A stretch of 64,000 nt of DNA from DATCJA01 sp963814955 (lineage in GTDB: Bacteria > Acidobacteriota > Vicinamibacteria > Vicinamibacterales > UBA2999). The notes below the pieces were generated by a model that saw only the letters and a list, made by a program, of their open reading frames with translations, did not search any database and was not told the DNA's origin. The DNA lies in NCBI GenBank assembly GCA_963814955.1, contig CAWFEX010000004.1, positions 124,001-188,000 of the forward strand, in the 5' to 3' direction. Positions 40,590 to 49,451 of this stretch are shown here, one piece after another; position 1 is the stretch's first letter; each line of letters begins with the position of its first letter. Both the position numbers and the translations under genes were made by a program.

Positions 40590-41519
40590 ATGCTCCCCCG
40601 GCGAGGCTCCTCCATTTCCCCCGATTCCATTCCCGACTTGCAGCGGCGACTCGCCGCGCAGCACTACGTGGCTGACGACGGCCTGGCGGTTGCCATTTTT
40701 CTGGCACTCCGGCTCGGCCGGCCCCTGTTCCTGGAAGGGGAGGCCGGTGTAGGGAAGACAGCGCTGGCTCCGGCGGTGGCGGCTGCGCTCGACACCGATC
40801 TGATCAGACTCCAGTGCTACGAAGGCCTCGACGTCACCCACGCTGTATACGAATGGGACTACCCGCGACAGATCCTCGAGCTGCGCATTCGAGAGGCTGC
40901 CGGAACGCTTGATCAGCACTCCGCGCGCCGGGATCTCTACAGCGAGTCATTCCTGATCAAGCGGCCGCTGCTCCAGGCGATCGACCCGGCGAGACCCAGG
41001 CCGGCTGTCCTGCTGATCGATGAGATCGACCGCGCAGACGAGGAGTTCGAGGGTTATCTTCTCGAACTGCTCGGCGAGTTTCAGGTGACGATTCCCGAGC
41101 TCGGCACGCTGCGCGCCCCTCAGCCGCCGCTCGTCATCATCACCTCAAATCGCACGCGCGAGGTGCACGATGCTCTCAAGCGGCGCTGCCTCTACCAGTG
41201 GATCGAGTACCCGACCTTCGAGAAGGAACTGGCGATCGTGCAGGCTCGCCTCCCGGATGTCCCAGCGCGCTTGACCGCACAAGTGACGGCGCTCGTGCAG
41301 TCGCTTCGGACCATGGAGCTGTACAAGGTGCCTGGCGTCTCGGAAACGCTGGACTGGGTGGCGGCGCTGGCCGCACTCGACAGGCAGGCGCTCGATGCCG
41401 ACACGGTTGAAGCGACGCTGGGTGTGGCGCTCAAAGCGAAGGAGGACATCGACACGGTCACGGGTCTGGATCTCCCGGCGCTGGTCGCCCGTTCGGCGAG
41501 GGACGCCGACGGTCGCTAA
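40590..41519 (+). CDS. coxD: CoxD-like MoxR AAA+ ATPase
   Basis: A MoxR-family ATPase of 309 aa. P-loop LFLEGEAGVGKTALAPAVA is near residue 50, Walker B VLLIDEIDRADEEFEGYLLE near 140, and sensor 1 LVIITSNRTREVHDALKRR. The pattern DLIRLQCYEGLDVTHAVYEWDYPRQ is characteristic of the CoxD subgroup, whose members help install the sulfurated copper or molybdenum site of carbon monoxide dehydrogenase. It is followed by the VWA partner and CoxG, which supports the assignment. Confidence 0.85.
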   Translation: MLPRRGSSISPDSIPDLQRRLAAQHYVADDGLAVAIFLALRLGRPLFLEGEAGVGKTALAPAVAAALDTDLIRLQCYEGLDVTHAVYEWDYPRQILELRIREAAGTLDQHSARRDLYSESFLIKRPLLQAIDPARPRPAVLLIDEIDRADEEFEGYLLELLGEFQVTIPELGTLRAPQPPLVIITSNRTREVHDALKRRCLYQWIEYPTFEKELAIVQARLPDVPARLTAQVTALVQSLRTMELYKVPGVSETLDWVAALAALDRQALDADTVEATLGVALKAKEDIDTVTGLDLPALVARSARDADGR

Positions 41520-41539
41520 CGGACGTGCATCAGATCAGG

Positions 41540-42685
41540 ATGTCCGGTTTAATCACCAACGTCTTCAAGTTCGGGCGTCTCCTCCGCACGCTCGGGCTCG
41601 AGGTGCACGTCGGGCGCCTTCTCGACCTTGCCTACGCTCTGCAGTACATAGATCTCGGCCAGCGGCGGGTGGTGTACCACACCTGTCGAGCGCTGCTGGT
41701 GCACCGTCGTGAGGACCTGGCGACCTTCGACCATGCATTCGACGCGTTCTGGCGCCGGCACGGTTCCACGCTCTCGAAACCGCGCGACTCGTCTTCGCGC
41801 CGCGACGAGGGCACAGACAGCGCGGGCTCGCAGTTCGCTGGTGCCGGCATGGCGCGCACGTCCTCGTTCACCGGCGCGACGCGGGATGGCACCGGCGTGT
41901 TCCGGACGTGGAGCGATGTGGAGACGATCGCTCACAAGGACTTCGGAGCGTTCACTGATGAAGATGTTGCGGCTGCACGCGCTGCTCTCGGCCGGCTTGA
42001 ATGGAATCCGGGCGTGCGGCGGACGCGGAGATGGGTGGCAGGGCGCGGTCCCGGCCTGGATCTGCGGCGGGCACTGGCGCAGAGCGTGCGCACGGGCGGC
42101 GACGTGCTTCGATGGCCGAAGCGCCGCCGCCGCACGCGGCCGCGGCCGGTTGTCCTGCTGTGTGACATCAGCGGATCAATGGAGCGCTATTCACGGATGC
42201 TTCTGCACTTTGCGCACGCGTTTGCCGCGCGGGAACGACGCGTAGAGGCCTTCGTCTTCTCGACCCGGTTGACGCGCGTCACGACCGAGCTTCGCCGTCG
42301 CGGAGTGGGCGAGGCCCTCGCAGGCGTGGCGCGTGCGGTTCCCGACTGGTCCGGGGGGACACGGATCGGAGACGCGCTGCGGCAGTTCCACCAGCGCTGG
42401 AGCCGGCGCCTGCCGCGTGGCGGCCTCATCGTGCTTCTCATTTCGGATGGATGGGATCGGGGGGATCCTATCGTGCTCCGCGACCAGATGGCGCGGCTGC
42501 GGCGGCGTTGCCGTCGCCTGATTTGGCTCAACCCGCTGATCGGCACCACCGACTACGCGCCGCTGACGCGCGGACTGCAGGCGGCGCTGCCGCATGTGGA
42601 CGACTTCCTGCCGGTGCGATCGCTCGCGAATCTGGCGGACCTGGCGGTGCATCTGAACACGCTGACGGTGCGGCGACCCGGCTGA
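41540..42685 (+). CDS. coxE: CoxE-like VWA-domain protein
   Basis: The product of about 381 aa starts at ATG 41540 (MSGLITNVFKFGRLLRTLGL), with an in-frame GTG at 41525 as an alternative. The N-terminal region is helical. The C-terminal half is a VWA domain with the MIDAS motif VVLLCDISGSMERYS near residue 208 and LIVLLISDGWDRGDP later. CoxE works with the CoxD ATPase in maturation of molybdenum hydroxylases. It lies 20 bases after coxD and 24 bases before coxG. Confidence 0.85.
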   Translation: MSGLITNVFKFGRLLRTLGLEVHVGRLLDLAYALQYIDLGQRRVVYHTCRALLVHRREDLATFDHAFDAFWRRHGSTLSKPRDSSSRRDEGTDSAGSQFAGAGMARTSSFTGATRDGTGVFRTWSDVETIAHKDFGAFTDEDVAAARAALGRLEWNPGVRRTRRWVAGRGPGLDLRRALAQSVRTGGDVLRWPKRRRRTRPRPVVLLCDISGSMERYSRMLLHFAHAFAARERRVEAFVFSTRLTRVTTELRRRGVGEALAGVARAVPDWSGGTRIGDALRQFHQRWSRRLPRGGLIVLLISDGWDRGDPIVLRDQMARLRRRCRRLIWLNPLIGTTDYAPLTRGLQAALPHVDDFLPVRSLANLADLAVHLNTLTVRRPG

Positions 42686-42709
42686 AGCCCACGCGGAAGA
42701 CGGCCACCC

Positions 42710-43153
42710 ATGCAGATCTCCGGCACTTACAGATTCAACGCCGCGCCTGATCTCGTGTGGGCGCATTTGATGGATCCCGCTGTCATCGCCACGTGTATTC
42801 CGGGCTGCAATGCCCTCGAGCCGGACGGAGAAAATCGCTTTCGCGCCCGGCTTACGGTTGCTCTGGCAGCCATCACCGGCACTTATGACGGTACGGTAAC
42901 GCTGTCGGATCTGGTCCCCGGAGCTTCGTATCGACTGACGGCCGAAGGGCAGGGGAGACCAGGCTTCCTCAAAGGAGATTCGCTCGTCTCGCTCATACCC
43001 GACGGCCCGGCCACGATCATCTATGTGAGCGCGACATTGCACATGGGAGGCACGATCGCACGCCTCGGTCAGCGCCTGATCGGCAGCGTGTCGCAGACGA
43101 TGATGGACCGCTTCTTCGGCTGTATGCAGTCGAAGGTCGAGGCGTCCGTTTGA
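42710..43153 (+). CDS. coxG: CoxG-like SRPBCC-fold protein
   Basis: A 147-aa protein beginning MQISGTYRFNAAPDLVWAHL, with PAVIATCIPGCNALE and TLSDLVPGASYRLTAEGQGR. These are the marks of the carbon monoxide dehydrogenase subunit G family (SRPBCC fold). In known systems CoxG anchors the enzyme to the membrane. This copy lacks the usual C-terminal hydrophobic extension and ends at KVEASV. It converges on coxM, 95 bases away. Confidence 0.85.
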   Translation: MQISGTYRFNAAPDLVWAHLMDPAVIATCIPGCNALEPDGENRFRARLTVALAAITGTYDGTVTLSDLVPGASYRLTAEGQGRPGFLKGDSLVSLIPDGPATIIYVSATLHMGGTIARLGQRLIGSVSQTMMDRFFGCMQSKVEASV

Positions 43154-43248
43154 CCTGGCGCGGTACGTGGGCGGGTTCCGCGCTCTTCGGCGTGGCTCAG
43201 GGCGTCTCGAGCCAAAGTCGAGGGACGACGCGGCCCCGCCGATCCCTT

Positions 43249-44103
43249 TTATGCACGCGCCAGTGCACCCCTGAGGGCACGCCGGGTGAAGACCCGGACC
43301 ATCGCGTGGCGGTATTCGGCGCTCGCGTGGATGTCCGAGTTGATTCCGCTCAGACCTTCGCTGGCCAGTTCTGCCGCCGCATCCACCGCTTCGTTCGACA
43401 AGGGACGACCCGCCAGCGCTTGTTCGACGCTTCCCAGACGCTGTGCGTGCGACGTCGCGCCGGTGAGTCCGATGCGCGCGGACGTGATTGTTCTGCCATC
43501 GACGTCCAGAACAGCCGCCACGCCCACGATGGCGTAGTGAGACGCGCGGTGGCGCAGCTTGGCGTATGCGGCCGTCTTCACGGGCGTGAACTGGATGGCC
43601 GCGATGATCTCGTCGGACGCCATGTTCACGGTGAACACGTCCTTGAAGAACGCCGATGCTGCGACTACGCGCCAGCCATTCGGTCCCTTCATGTGAATTT
43701 CGGCGTCGAGTGCGACCAGAACCGCCGGCATGTCTGCTGCCGGATCAGCGTGTGCGACGCTGCCCCCCATGGTGCCGCGGTTGCGCACCTGGGGGTCGCC
43801 TATCGTCGCGGCCGCTTCGGCAATCATGGGACACCGCTCGCGGAGCAGTGGAGAGGTCGCCACGTCGTGGTGCACCGTTGCGGCGCCGATCACGATCTTG
43901 CCGTCCCGTTCGCGTATCCCGGCGAGGTCTGGAATCCGGGCGATATCAACGAGCACGCGCGGCTCGCTGAGTCGCAGCTTCATCAGCGGCACGAGGCTGT
44001 GGCCTCCTGCGATGAGCTTGCCCGCGCCGCCTGCGGCCTTCAGCGTCGCGACGGCATCGTCGAGCGACGTCGCGCGCACGTAATCGAATGCCATCGAGAT
44101 CAT
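43249..44103 (-). CDS. coxM: Molybdenum hydroxylase FAD subunit (CoxM-like)
   Basis: ATG 44103 overlaps the coxL stop (ATGA), which I take as the true start (MISMAFDYVRATSLDDAVA). The FAD motifs AGGHSLVPLMKLRL (near residue 35) and TIGDPQVRNRGTMGGSVAHA (near 100) are complete. The length of 284 aa is usual for the medium subunit, which transfers electrons from the Fe-S subunit. Order on the minus strand is coxS, coxL, coxM. Confidence 0.92.
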   Translation of the reverse strand: MISMAFDYVRATSLDDAVATLKAAGGAGKLIAGGHSLVPLMKLRLSEPRVLVDIARIPDLAGIRERDGKIVIGAATVHHDVATSPLLRERCPMIAEAAATIGDPQVRNRGTMGGSVAHADPAADMPAVLVALDAEIHMKGPNGWRVVAASAFFKDVFTVNMASDEIIAAIQFTPVKTAAYAKLRHRASHYAIVGVAAVLDVDGRTITSARIGLTGATSHAQRLGSVEQALAGRPLSNEAVDAAAELASEGLSGINSDIHASAEYRHAMVRVFTRRALRGALARA

Positions 44104-46466
44104 GCGGTGCCTCCCTGGATGATCCACCACAGTTTTTCCGGTCGCAGCATCATGTCGACGTGCGTGATGCCGAATCCGCTCAGTGCATCCACCGCCGCGT
44201 TGACGACGCACGGGGTCGAGCCGAGCGTACCCGCTTCGCCGACGCCCTTGGCGCCGATCGGGTTCACCGGTGTGGGTGTGACTGTTGCGTGCAGTTCGAA
44301 CCTCGGGAAGTCGATGGCTCGTGGAAGCGCGTAATCGAGGAACGACCCGGTAATGAGCTGACCATCGTCGTTGTACACGGCCTCCTCCACGATCGCCTGC
44401 CCGATGCCCTGCGCGAGACCGCCGTGGATCTGGCCTTCGACAATGAGAGGGTTGATCCGGTTCCCCGCGTCATCGACGGCGACGAATTTCAACAGCGTCG
44501 GCTCGCCAGTTTCGCGATCGATCTCGAGCATGCAGATGTGGCACCCGAATGGATAGGTGTTGTTGCCCGGTTCGAAGAAGGCCTCTTCACTCAAACCCGG
44601 CTCGAGGCCGGCCGGCAACGGCACGGGCACGTAGGCATAGCTCGCAACTTCTGAAAACGACTTGGCCGAACCTGGAGCGCCTCTCACACCGATTCGGCCG
44701 TTCTCGAACACGATGTCGTCCTCGTGGGCCTCGAGAAGGGCGGCGGCGAACTTCGCCATCTTTGCTTTCACTTTTCCGCCTGCGAGGTGGATGGCCGTGC
44801 CGCCGACGGCCTGAGAACGGCTGCCGAAGCTCCCGATCCCCTGTTTCACCACGCCCGTGTCTCCGTGGTGAATCGAGATATGGTCGATTGGAACGCTGAA
44901 CTGATCGGCAAGCATCTGGGCAAACGTCGTCTCGTTGCCTTGCCCATGGGGTGAAGCGCCGGTAGTCGCACTGATCCGGCCGTCGCGCTCGATTGTCACC
45001 TGCGCGTGCTCCCACCCGCCGGTCGGAAGAGCTGAAGAGGGGCCAAGGCCGCACACCTCCACATACATCGACAGCCCGAGACCAACGACACGCCCGTCCT
45101 TGCGCCAGCCGTCGCGCTGCGCCTTGAGGCTGTTCCAGTCCGCCGCTTCGAGCGCACGGTTCAGCGCCTTTTCGTAGTCGCCGGAGTCGTAGACAGCACC
45201 CATCTGCGTGGCGTACGGGAACTTCGCCGACGGAATGAAATTCTTTCGCCGCACTTCCGCCGGGTCCATCTTCAGTTCGTGCGCCAGCATGTCCATGGCC
45301 CGCTCGACGAAGTAGGTCGCTTCGGGCCGCCCGGCGCCGCGATAGGCGTCGGTCGGCGTCTTGTTGGTGAACACCTCGGTCAGCGTCGTGCGGATCGCGG
45401 GAATGTCGTAGGACGCATTCGCCATCATCATCGTCAGCGTCGGGATGGCGGCTGTGAGCAGCATGTTGTATGCGCCGATGTCGGCGATGAGCCGCAGCTT
45501 CAGTCCGAGTACTTTTCCATCTCTCCGCGCAGCCAGTTCGACGTAGGCGATGATGTCGCGCCCGTGCGTCGTCGCGACGAACCCCTCCGATCGTTCCTCA
45601 ATCCACTTGACGGGCAGCTCGAGATGCTTCGAAAGCACTGCCGCGACGTACTCTTCGGGGTAGATGTTGATCTTCGATCCAAATCCGCCACCGACTTCCG
45701 GGGCGATCGCGCGGACCTGGTTCTGACCGAGCCCGGTCATCGCGGCCACGAGCGACCGCAGGATGTGCGGGTTCTGGGTGGATGACCAGATTGTCAGCGT
45801 TCCTTTGCCCGGCTCGAAGTGCGCGACAACGCCGCGCGGCTCGATCGGATTCGGCACCAGACGGTGATTCACCATTCGCTGCGAAATGACGACTTCCGCT
45901 TCCGCAAAGGCTCTGTCGATGGCCGAGTCGTCCACCGTCTTGCCGTCGGCGCTCACGCCGGTCCCGCTCGGGACGAGCGCCACAGCCAGGTTGTTCGGAA
46001 ACGCGTCGTGGATGATGGTCGGCGTGCCCTTCATCGCCAGCTCGGGATCGACGACCACGGCCAGCGGCTCGTATTCGACGCGGATGGCGTCGGCGGCATC
46101 GCGCGCGACGTAACGATCGCGCGCCACGACGACCGCTACCGGCTCGCCTGCGTAGCGGACGACATCGACGGCCACGGCGCGATGGGGCGGCGACGGAAAG
46201 GGCGTCGCGATCGGCAGCGGTTCGAGCATCGTGGCGATCTGTGCGCCGGTGAACACGGCCTCGACGCCGTCCAGGGCGGCCGCGGCGCTGACATCAATTG
46301 AACGGATCCGCCCATGCGCGATGTCGCTGCGCTTGAATGCGATGTGTTGCATGCCCGCGATCTTCAGGTCGTCAACGTACGTGGCGCGACCCTGAATGAG
46401 CCGCGGATCCTCACGGCGCTTGACACGCTCTCCGACGAGCTTCGGCAAAACGGGAGTCGAAGCCAT
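44100..46466 (-). CDS. coxL: Molybdenum hydroxylase large subunit, form II CoxL
   Basis: The molybdopterin subunit, 788 aa. It opens LVGERVKRREDPRLIQGRATYVDDL and contains PEVGGGFGSKINIYPEE and the active-site loop DAYRGAGRPEATYFVE. AYRGAGR marks form II; proven CO dehydrogenases (form I) have AYxCSFR. Form II enzymes are related molybdenum hydroxylases whose CO oxidation is disputed and whose substrates are mostly unknown. The near-terminal catalytic Glu is in GAKGVGEAGTLGS. It is encoded 3 bases after coxS. Confidence 0.92.
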   Translation of the reverse strand: MASTPVLPKLVGERVKRREDPRLIQGRATYVDDLKIAGMQHIAFKRSDIAHGRIRSIDVSAAAALDGVEAVFTGAQIATMLEPLPIATPFPSPPHRAVAVDVVRYAGEPVAVVVARDRYVARDAADAIRVEYEPLAVVVDPELAMKGTPTIIHDAFPNNLAVALVPSGTGVSADGKTVDDSAIDRAFAEAEVVISQRMVNHRLVPNPIEPRGVVAHFEPGKGTLTIWSSTQNPHILRSLVAAMTGLGQNQVRAIAPEVGGGFGSKINIYPEEYVAAVLSKHLELPVKWIEERSEGFVATTHGRDIIAYVELAARRDGKVLGLKLRLIADIGAYNMLLTAAIPTLTMMMANASYDIPAIRTTLTEVFTNKTPTDAYRGAGRPEATYFVERAMDMLAHELKMDPAEVRRKNFIPSAKFPYATQMGAVYDSGDYEKALNRALEAADWNSLKAQRDGWRKDGRVVGLGLSMYVEVCGLGPSSALPTGGWEHAQVTIERDGRISATTGASPHGQGNETTFAQMLADQFSVPIDHISIHHGDTGVVKQGIGSFGSRSQAVGGTAIHLAGGKVKAKMAKFAAALLEAHEDDIVFENGRIGVRGAPGSAKSFSEVASYAYVPVPLPAGLEPGLSEEAFFEPGNNTYPFGCHICMLEIDRETGEPTLLKFVAVDDAGNRINPLIVEGQIHGGLAQGIGQAIVEEAVYNDDGQLITGSFLDYALPRAIDFPRFELHATVTPTPVNPIGAKGVGEAGTLGSTPCVVNAAVDALSGFGITHVDMMLRPEKLWWIIQGGTA

Positions 46467-46469
46467 GAT

Positions 46470-46964
46470 TTACCTCCGGGCGCCAGGTTCGGGGGCAGGG
46501 CCTCCGAGCGCGGCTGCAGCGTGCTGAATGGCGTTGACAATGTGTTGATATCCCGTGCAGCGGCAGAAATTGCCGCTGATGCCGTCGCGGATCTGCTGCT
46601 CGGTGGGCGCCGGCGTGTCCTTGAGCAGGTTGACGGCCGACAGAATCATTCCCGGGGTGCAGTAGCCGCACTGCAGCCCGTGCTCTTCCCAGAAGCCCTG
46701 CTGGACCGGGTGCAGTTCGCCGTTCTGTGCCAGCCCTTCAATCGTCGTGATACTCGATCCGTCTGCCTGCACGGCGAAGATCGTACAGGACTTGGCGCTG
46801 CGACCGTCGATGAGCACGGTGCACGCGCCGCACTGGCTCGTGTCGCAGCCGACATGAGTTCCGGTAAGCAGCAGCTGCTCCCGGAGGAAGTGCACGAGGA
46901 GCATACGAGCTTCGACGTTTCCCTTACGCAACTTGCCGTTGACTGTCATGGAGATCAGGGCCAT
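46470..46964 (-). CDS. coxS: Molybdenum hydroxylase [2Fe-2S] subunit (CoxS-like)
   Basis: A 164-aa protein with a plant-type [2Fe-2S] motif GCDTSQCGACTVLIDG (near residues 40-55) and the second cluster domain QCGYCTPGMI then GNFCRCTGYQHIV. It carries electrons from the molybdenum site towards FAD. It is the first gene of the coxSLM cluster. The start region MALISMTVNGKLRKGNVEAR is typical. Confidence 0.93.
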   Translation of the reverse strand: MALISMTVNGKLRKGNVEARMLLVHFLREQLLLTGTHVGCDTSQCGACTVLIDGRSAKSCTIFAVQADGSSITTIEGLAQNGELHPVQQGFWEEHGLQCGYCTPGMILSAVNLLKDTPAPTEQQIRDGISGNFCRCTGYQHIVNAIQHAAAALGGPAPEPGARR

Positions 46965-47119
46965 GTGTGCCTCTCGGTTGGGTGGGAACGATAGTGACCT
47001 CGAGCACGCAAGTCAACGTCTATTCCGCTGAGCAAAGCGAAGCACGAAAAGGTGTCGGCATGCGCCGCAAGTCGGTGGCTGTCCGGCACGACAGCGATGC
47101 GGCGAGCAGGGATGGATTC

Positions 47120-47174
47120 TACCTTTGCCTTTTGCCTTCTGCCTTTTGCCTTTTTACTTTTTACTTTTTACTTA
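47120..47174. repeat. Tandem-word element supplying the lipA stop codon
   Basis: Read on the minus strand: AAAAAGTAAAAAGTA words followed by GGCAAAAGGCAGAAGGC words. The lipA stop (47161-47163) lies inside it. There is no clear second arm. It is AT-rich in a GC-rich setting, and its words resemble the CAAAGTG elements. Confidence 0.65.
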
Positions 47175-48061
47175 GTACGGCTTCCGCCTGCTCGTGCGCG
47201 TGGTACGAGCTTCGGACGAGCGGCCCCGACTCGACGTGGGCGAATCCCTTCGCAAGGGCGACGCGTTTGAGCTCAGCGAATTCGTCGGGATGGTAGTAGC
47301 GGACCATCGGCGCATGCTTTGGTGTGGGCCGCAAATACTGGCCGATCGTTAGGATTGACCACGCCTGCCGCCCGCAAATCGTCCAGCACCGCGATGACCT
47401 CGTCCACCTCTTCACCCAGGCCGACCATGATGCCGGTCTTCGTCGGAATCGCCGGCGCGTAGCGCCGCGATCGGTCCAGCAATTCGAGTGAACGAGGATA
47501 CCGACCGCCCGATCGAGCCATTCGGTACAGCCGCGGCACCGTCTCGATGTTGTGATTCAGAACGTCGGGCCCGGCGTCCAAAACCGCCGTCAGCGACGAT
47601 TCGATGCCCTGAAAGTCGGGAATCAGCACTTCGATGCGGCAGTCAGGCACCCGCCGCCGTGTCTGGCGGATGGTCTCGGCAAAGATCAGCGCGCCTCCGT
47701 CGGCGAGATCGTCGCGGTCGACCGAAGTGATGACCGCATGGCGGAGCGCCATGGCCTGAATGGCGTCAGCCACGCGAACGGGTTCAGCGAGATCGATTTC
47801 CGTCGGACGTCCATGCGATACGGCGCAGTACGCGCACGCACGGGTGCAGATGTCGCCGAGGATCATAAAAGTCGCGGTACCGTGATGCCAGCACTCGCCG
47901 ATGTTCGGACAACGGGCCTCTTCGCACACCGTGTGCAGGTTGAGCTCACGCATCAGCTCCTTGAGCCGCAGGTAGGTCGGGGATCCAGGCGCGCGCACTT
48001 TCAGCCACTCGGGCTTTGGCGCCTTCGGCCTAACGAACTCAACGGGTGCTTCAAGAGGCAC
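47161..48061 (-). CDS. lipA: Lipoyl synthase, frameshifted
   Basis: LipA inserts sulfur into octanoyl groups to make the lipoyl cofactor needed by the E2 subunit encoded at 33524. The auxiliary cluster cysteines are in CEEARCPNIGECW and the radical SAM site is CTRACAYCAVSHG. At about 47358-47365 the frame changes: LDDLRAAGV is followed in the next frame by ILTIGQYLRPTPKHAPMVRY and the normal end HVESGPLVRSSYHAHEQAE. A one-base indel explains this. GTG 48061 (MPLEAPVEFVRPKAPKPEWL) is the likely start; upstream codons are possible. The last residues and stop come from a repeat element. Confidence 0.9.
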
Positions 48062-48147
48062 TACACATAGTCTAGCGGTTTGAACGGAGCTCGGAGTCAG
48101 GATGCCCACCCGCCGATTGGCCCGCCGCACTGATCGAAGCGTCTGTA

Positions 48148-48184
48148 CAATCGTCAATTCGTAAATCCGTCAATTCGTCAATGG
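48148..48184. repeat. Tandem-word element, ATTGACG family, overlapping a start codon
   Basis: CAATCGTCAATTCGTAAATC followed by CGTCAATTCGTCAATGG. These are the same words as at 12435-12534 and 62364-62440, in the opposite orientation. It lies between the divergent lipA and MBL genes, and the ATG of the MBL gene (48181) is its last word. No Shine-Dalgarno sequence is seen before that ATG. Confidence 0.75.
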
Positions 48185-48882
48185 ACAAGCTTCGCATCAC
48201 CTGGCTGGGACACAGCACGTTCCTCCTGCGCACGCCGGGTGGAAAGCGCCTGCTCTTCGACCCGTGGCTCGTCGACAACCCGGCCTGTCCTGAATCGATG
48301 AAGAAGCCGCCAAAGCCGGATCTCATCCTCGTTACCCACGGACACAGCGATCACATGGGCGACCTCGTGAGCATCGCCCGTGACAGCGGCGCACCGGTCG
48401 TTGCCATCTTCGAGCTGTGCGACTGGCTGCGGCGCAAGGGGATCGCCAATGTGCTGCCAATGAACAAAGGCGGCTCGCAGGAGGCTGCCGGCCTGAAGAT
48501 CACCATGACCGACGCACGGCACAGCAGCGGCTACGTCGAGAACGGCCAGATGATTTACATGGGCGAGGCCGCCGGCTATCTGGTCCGACTGGAGGATCGG
48601 ATGACGGTGTACTTCGCCGGCGACACGTCGCTGTTCGGCGACATGAAACTGATTGGGGAAATGTACCAGCCCGACGTGGCGTTCCTTCCGATTGGCGACC
48701 GCTTCACGATGGATCCGCGCGAGGCGGCCAGAGCATGCGAGCTGCTCGGCGTGCGCCTGGTGGTGCCCATGCACTGGGGCACGTTTCCATTGCTCACAGG
48801 CACACCCGCCGAACTGAGGAAATACCTCGAGCCGACGGGCGTGCAGGTTCTGGAGCTGAAGGCGGGGGAGACGACGGAGTAG
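48181..48882 (+). CDS. UPF0173-type metal-dependent hydrolase (metallo-beta-lactamase fold)
   Basis: A 233-aa MBL-fold protein. ITWLGHSTFLLRTPGGKRLL opens the fold. The metal site is VTHGHSDHMGD (HxHxDH), with further ligands in MTDARHSSG, YFAGDTSLFGDMKLIG and VPMHWGTFPLL. This matches the UPF0173/YtkL group, whose substrate is not established. The start codon lies within a repeat element without a ribosome-binding site. A later in-frame start would remove the first strand, so I keep this one. Confidence 0.85.
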   Translation: MDKLRITWLGHSTFLLRTPGGKRLLFDPWLVDNPACPESMKKPPKPDLILVTHGHSDHMGDLVSIARDSGAPVVAIFELCDWLRRKGIANVLPMNKGGSQEAAGLKITMTDARHSSGYVENGQMIYMGEAAGYLVRLEDRMTVYFAGDTSLFGDMKLIGEMYQPDVAFLPIGDRFTMDPREAARACELLGVRLVVPMHWGTFPLLTGTPAELRKYLEPTGVQVLELKAGETTE

Positions 48883-48893
48883 TGTCGCACCGT

Positions 48894-48993
48894 CGAAGTT
48901 CAAACTTCAAACTTCAAAGTGCAAAGTAAGTTCAAAAGTGAGTATTACACTTTCAACTTACTTCCTACTTTGCAGTTTGCACTTTGCACTTGC
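48894..48993. repeat. Inverted tandem-word element, CAAAGTG family
   Basis: Left arm: GAAGTTCAAACTTCAAACTT then CAAAGTGCAAAGTAAG. Right arm: CAACTTACTTCCTACTTTGC then AGTTTGCACTTTGCACTTG. The arms are imperfect reverse complements. It lies between the converging MBL gene (+) and cupredoxin lipoprotein gene (-), where a terminator is expected. Confidence 0.8.
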
Positions 48994-48996
48994 CGT

Positions 48997-49434
48997 TTAC
49001 TGAATGGTAATGGTCCCCTGCAGCGAGGTGGTCGACGGCTGATTGTGATCGTGGAAGCCGCACGAACGCGGCGTGTTCAGGTTGCCCGTCGTTCGGCTCT
49101 GGCCGCCGGGTTGCAGAAACCCGACATCGTTGATGGCCGGGCATGCCGTGTGGTCCGGATGGGGGTCGGAGGCCATGTCGTGGGCGCGGTTGTCATTGTT
49201 TACGAACGTGACGCGAGATCCCACTGGGACCGCCAACGTGCGAGGCGACACACTGTTCGCCGTGATCGTAATCGTCATCGTCCCGGGCGTCGGGTTAGGC
49301 GAGGGAGTCGGTGCAGGCGACGGGGTTGAGGAGGGCGAGGCGGGGCTCGAGCCGCCGCCACAACCTGTCCCCAGCACCGCAACAGCACCGACCGCACAGA
49401 ACAGTGAACGAACGCGCGGTGGACGTAAATGCAT
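48997..49434 (-). CDS. Secreted cupredoxin-like protein, probable lipoprotein
   Basis: ATG 49434 starts a 145-aa protein with a hydrophobic signal and VAVLGTGCGGG, a near-match to a lipobox. A Ser/Pro-rich linker (SSTPSPAPTPSPNPTP) follows. The C-terminal domain is a plastocyanin-like fold: TITITANSVSPRTLAVPVGS, a ligand His in NDNRAHDMASDPHP, and SCGFHDHNQP as the Cys/His loop. The expected C-terminal Met ligand is not obvious. It is the last gene of the cluster downstream of the two-component system. Confidence 0.75.
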   Translation of the reverse strand: MHLRPPRVRSLFCAVGAVAVLGTGCGGGSSPASPSSTPSPAPTPSPNPTPGTMTITITANSVSPRTLAVPVGSRVTFVNNDNRAHDMASDPHPDHTACPAINDVGFLQPGGQSRTTGNLNTPRSCGFHDHNQPSTTSLQGTITIQ

Positions 49435-49451
49435 GGACAACGAACACCCCA

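Noticed and set aside
37845..40919. Open frame of 1024 codons on the minus strand opposite the sdh genes
   Set aside because: It lies antisense to sdhA and sdhB, whose motifs are unmistakable. The composition is of shadow type.
44100..46466. Bona fide aerobic CO dehydrogenase
   Set aside because: The active-site loop is AYRGAGR (form II) and not AYxCSFR (form I), so CO oxidation cannot be claimed.
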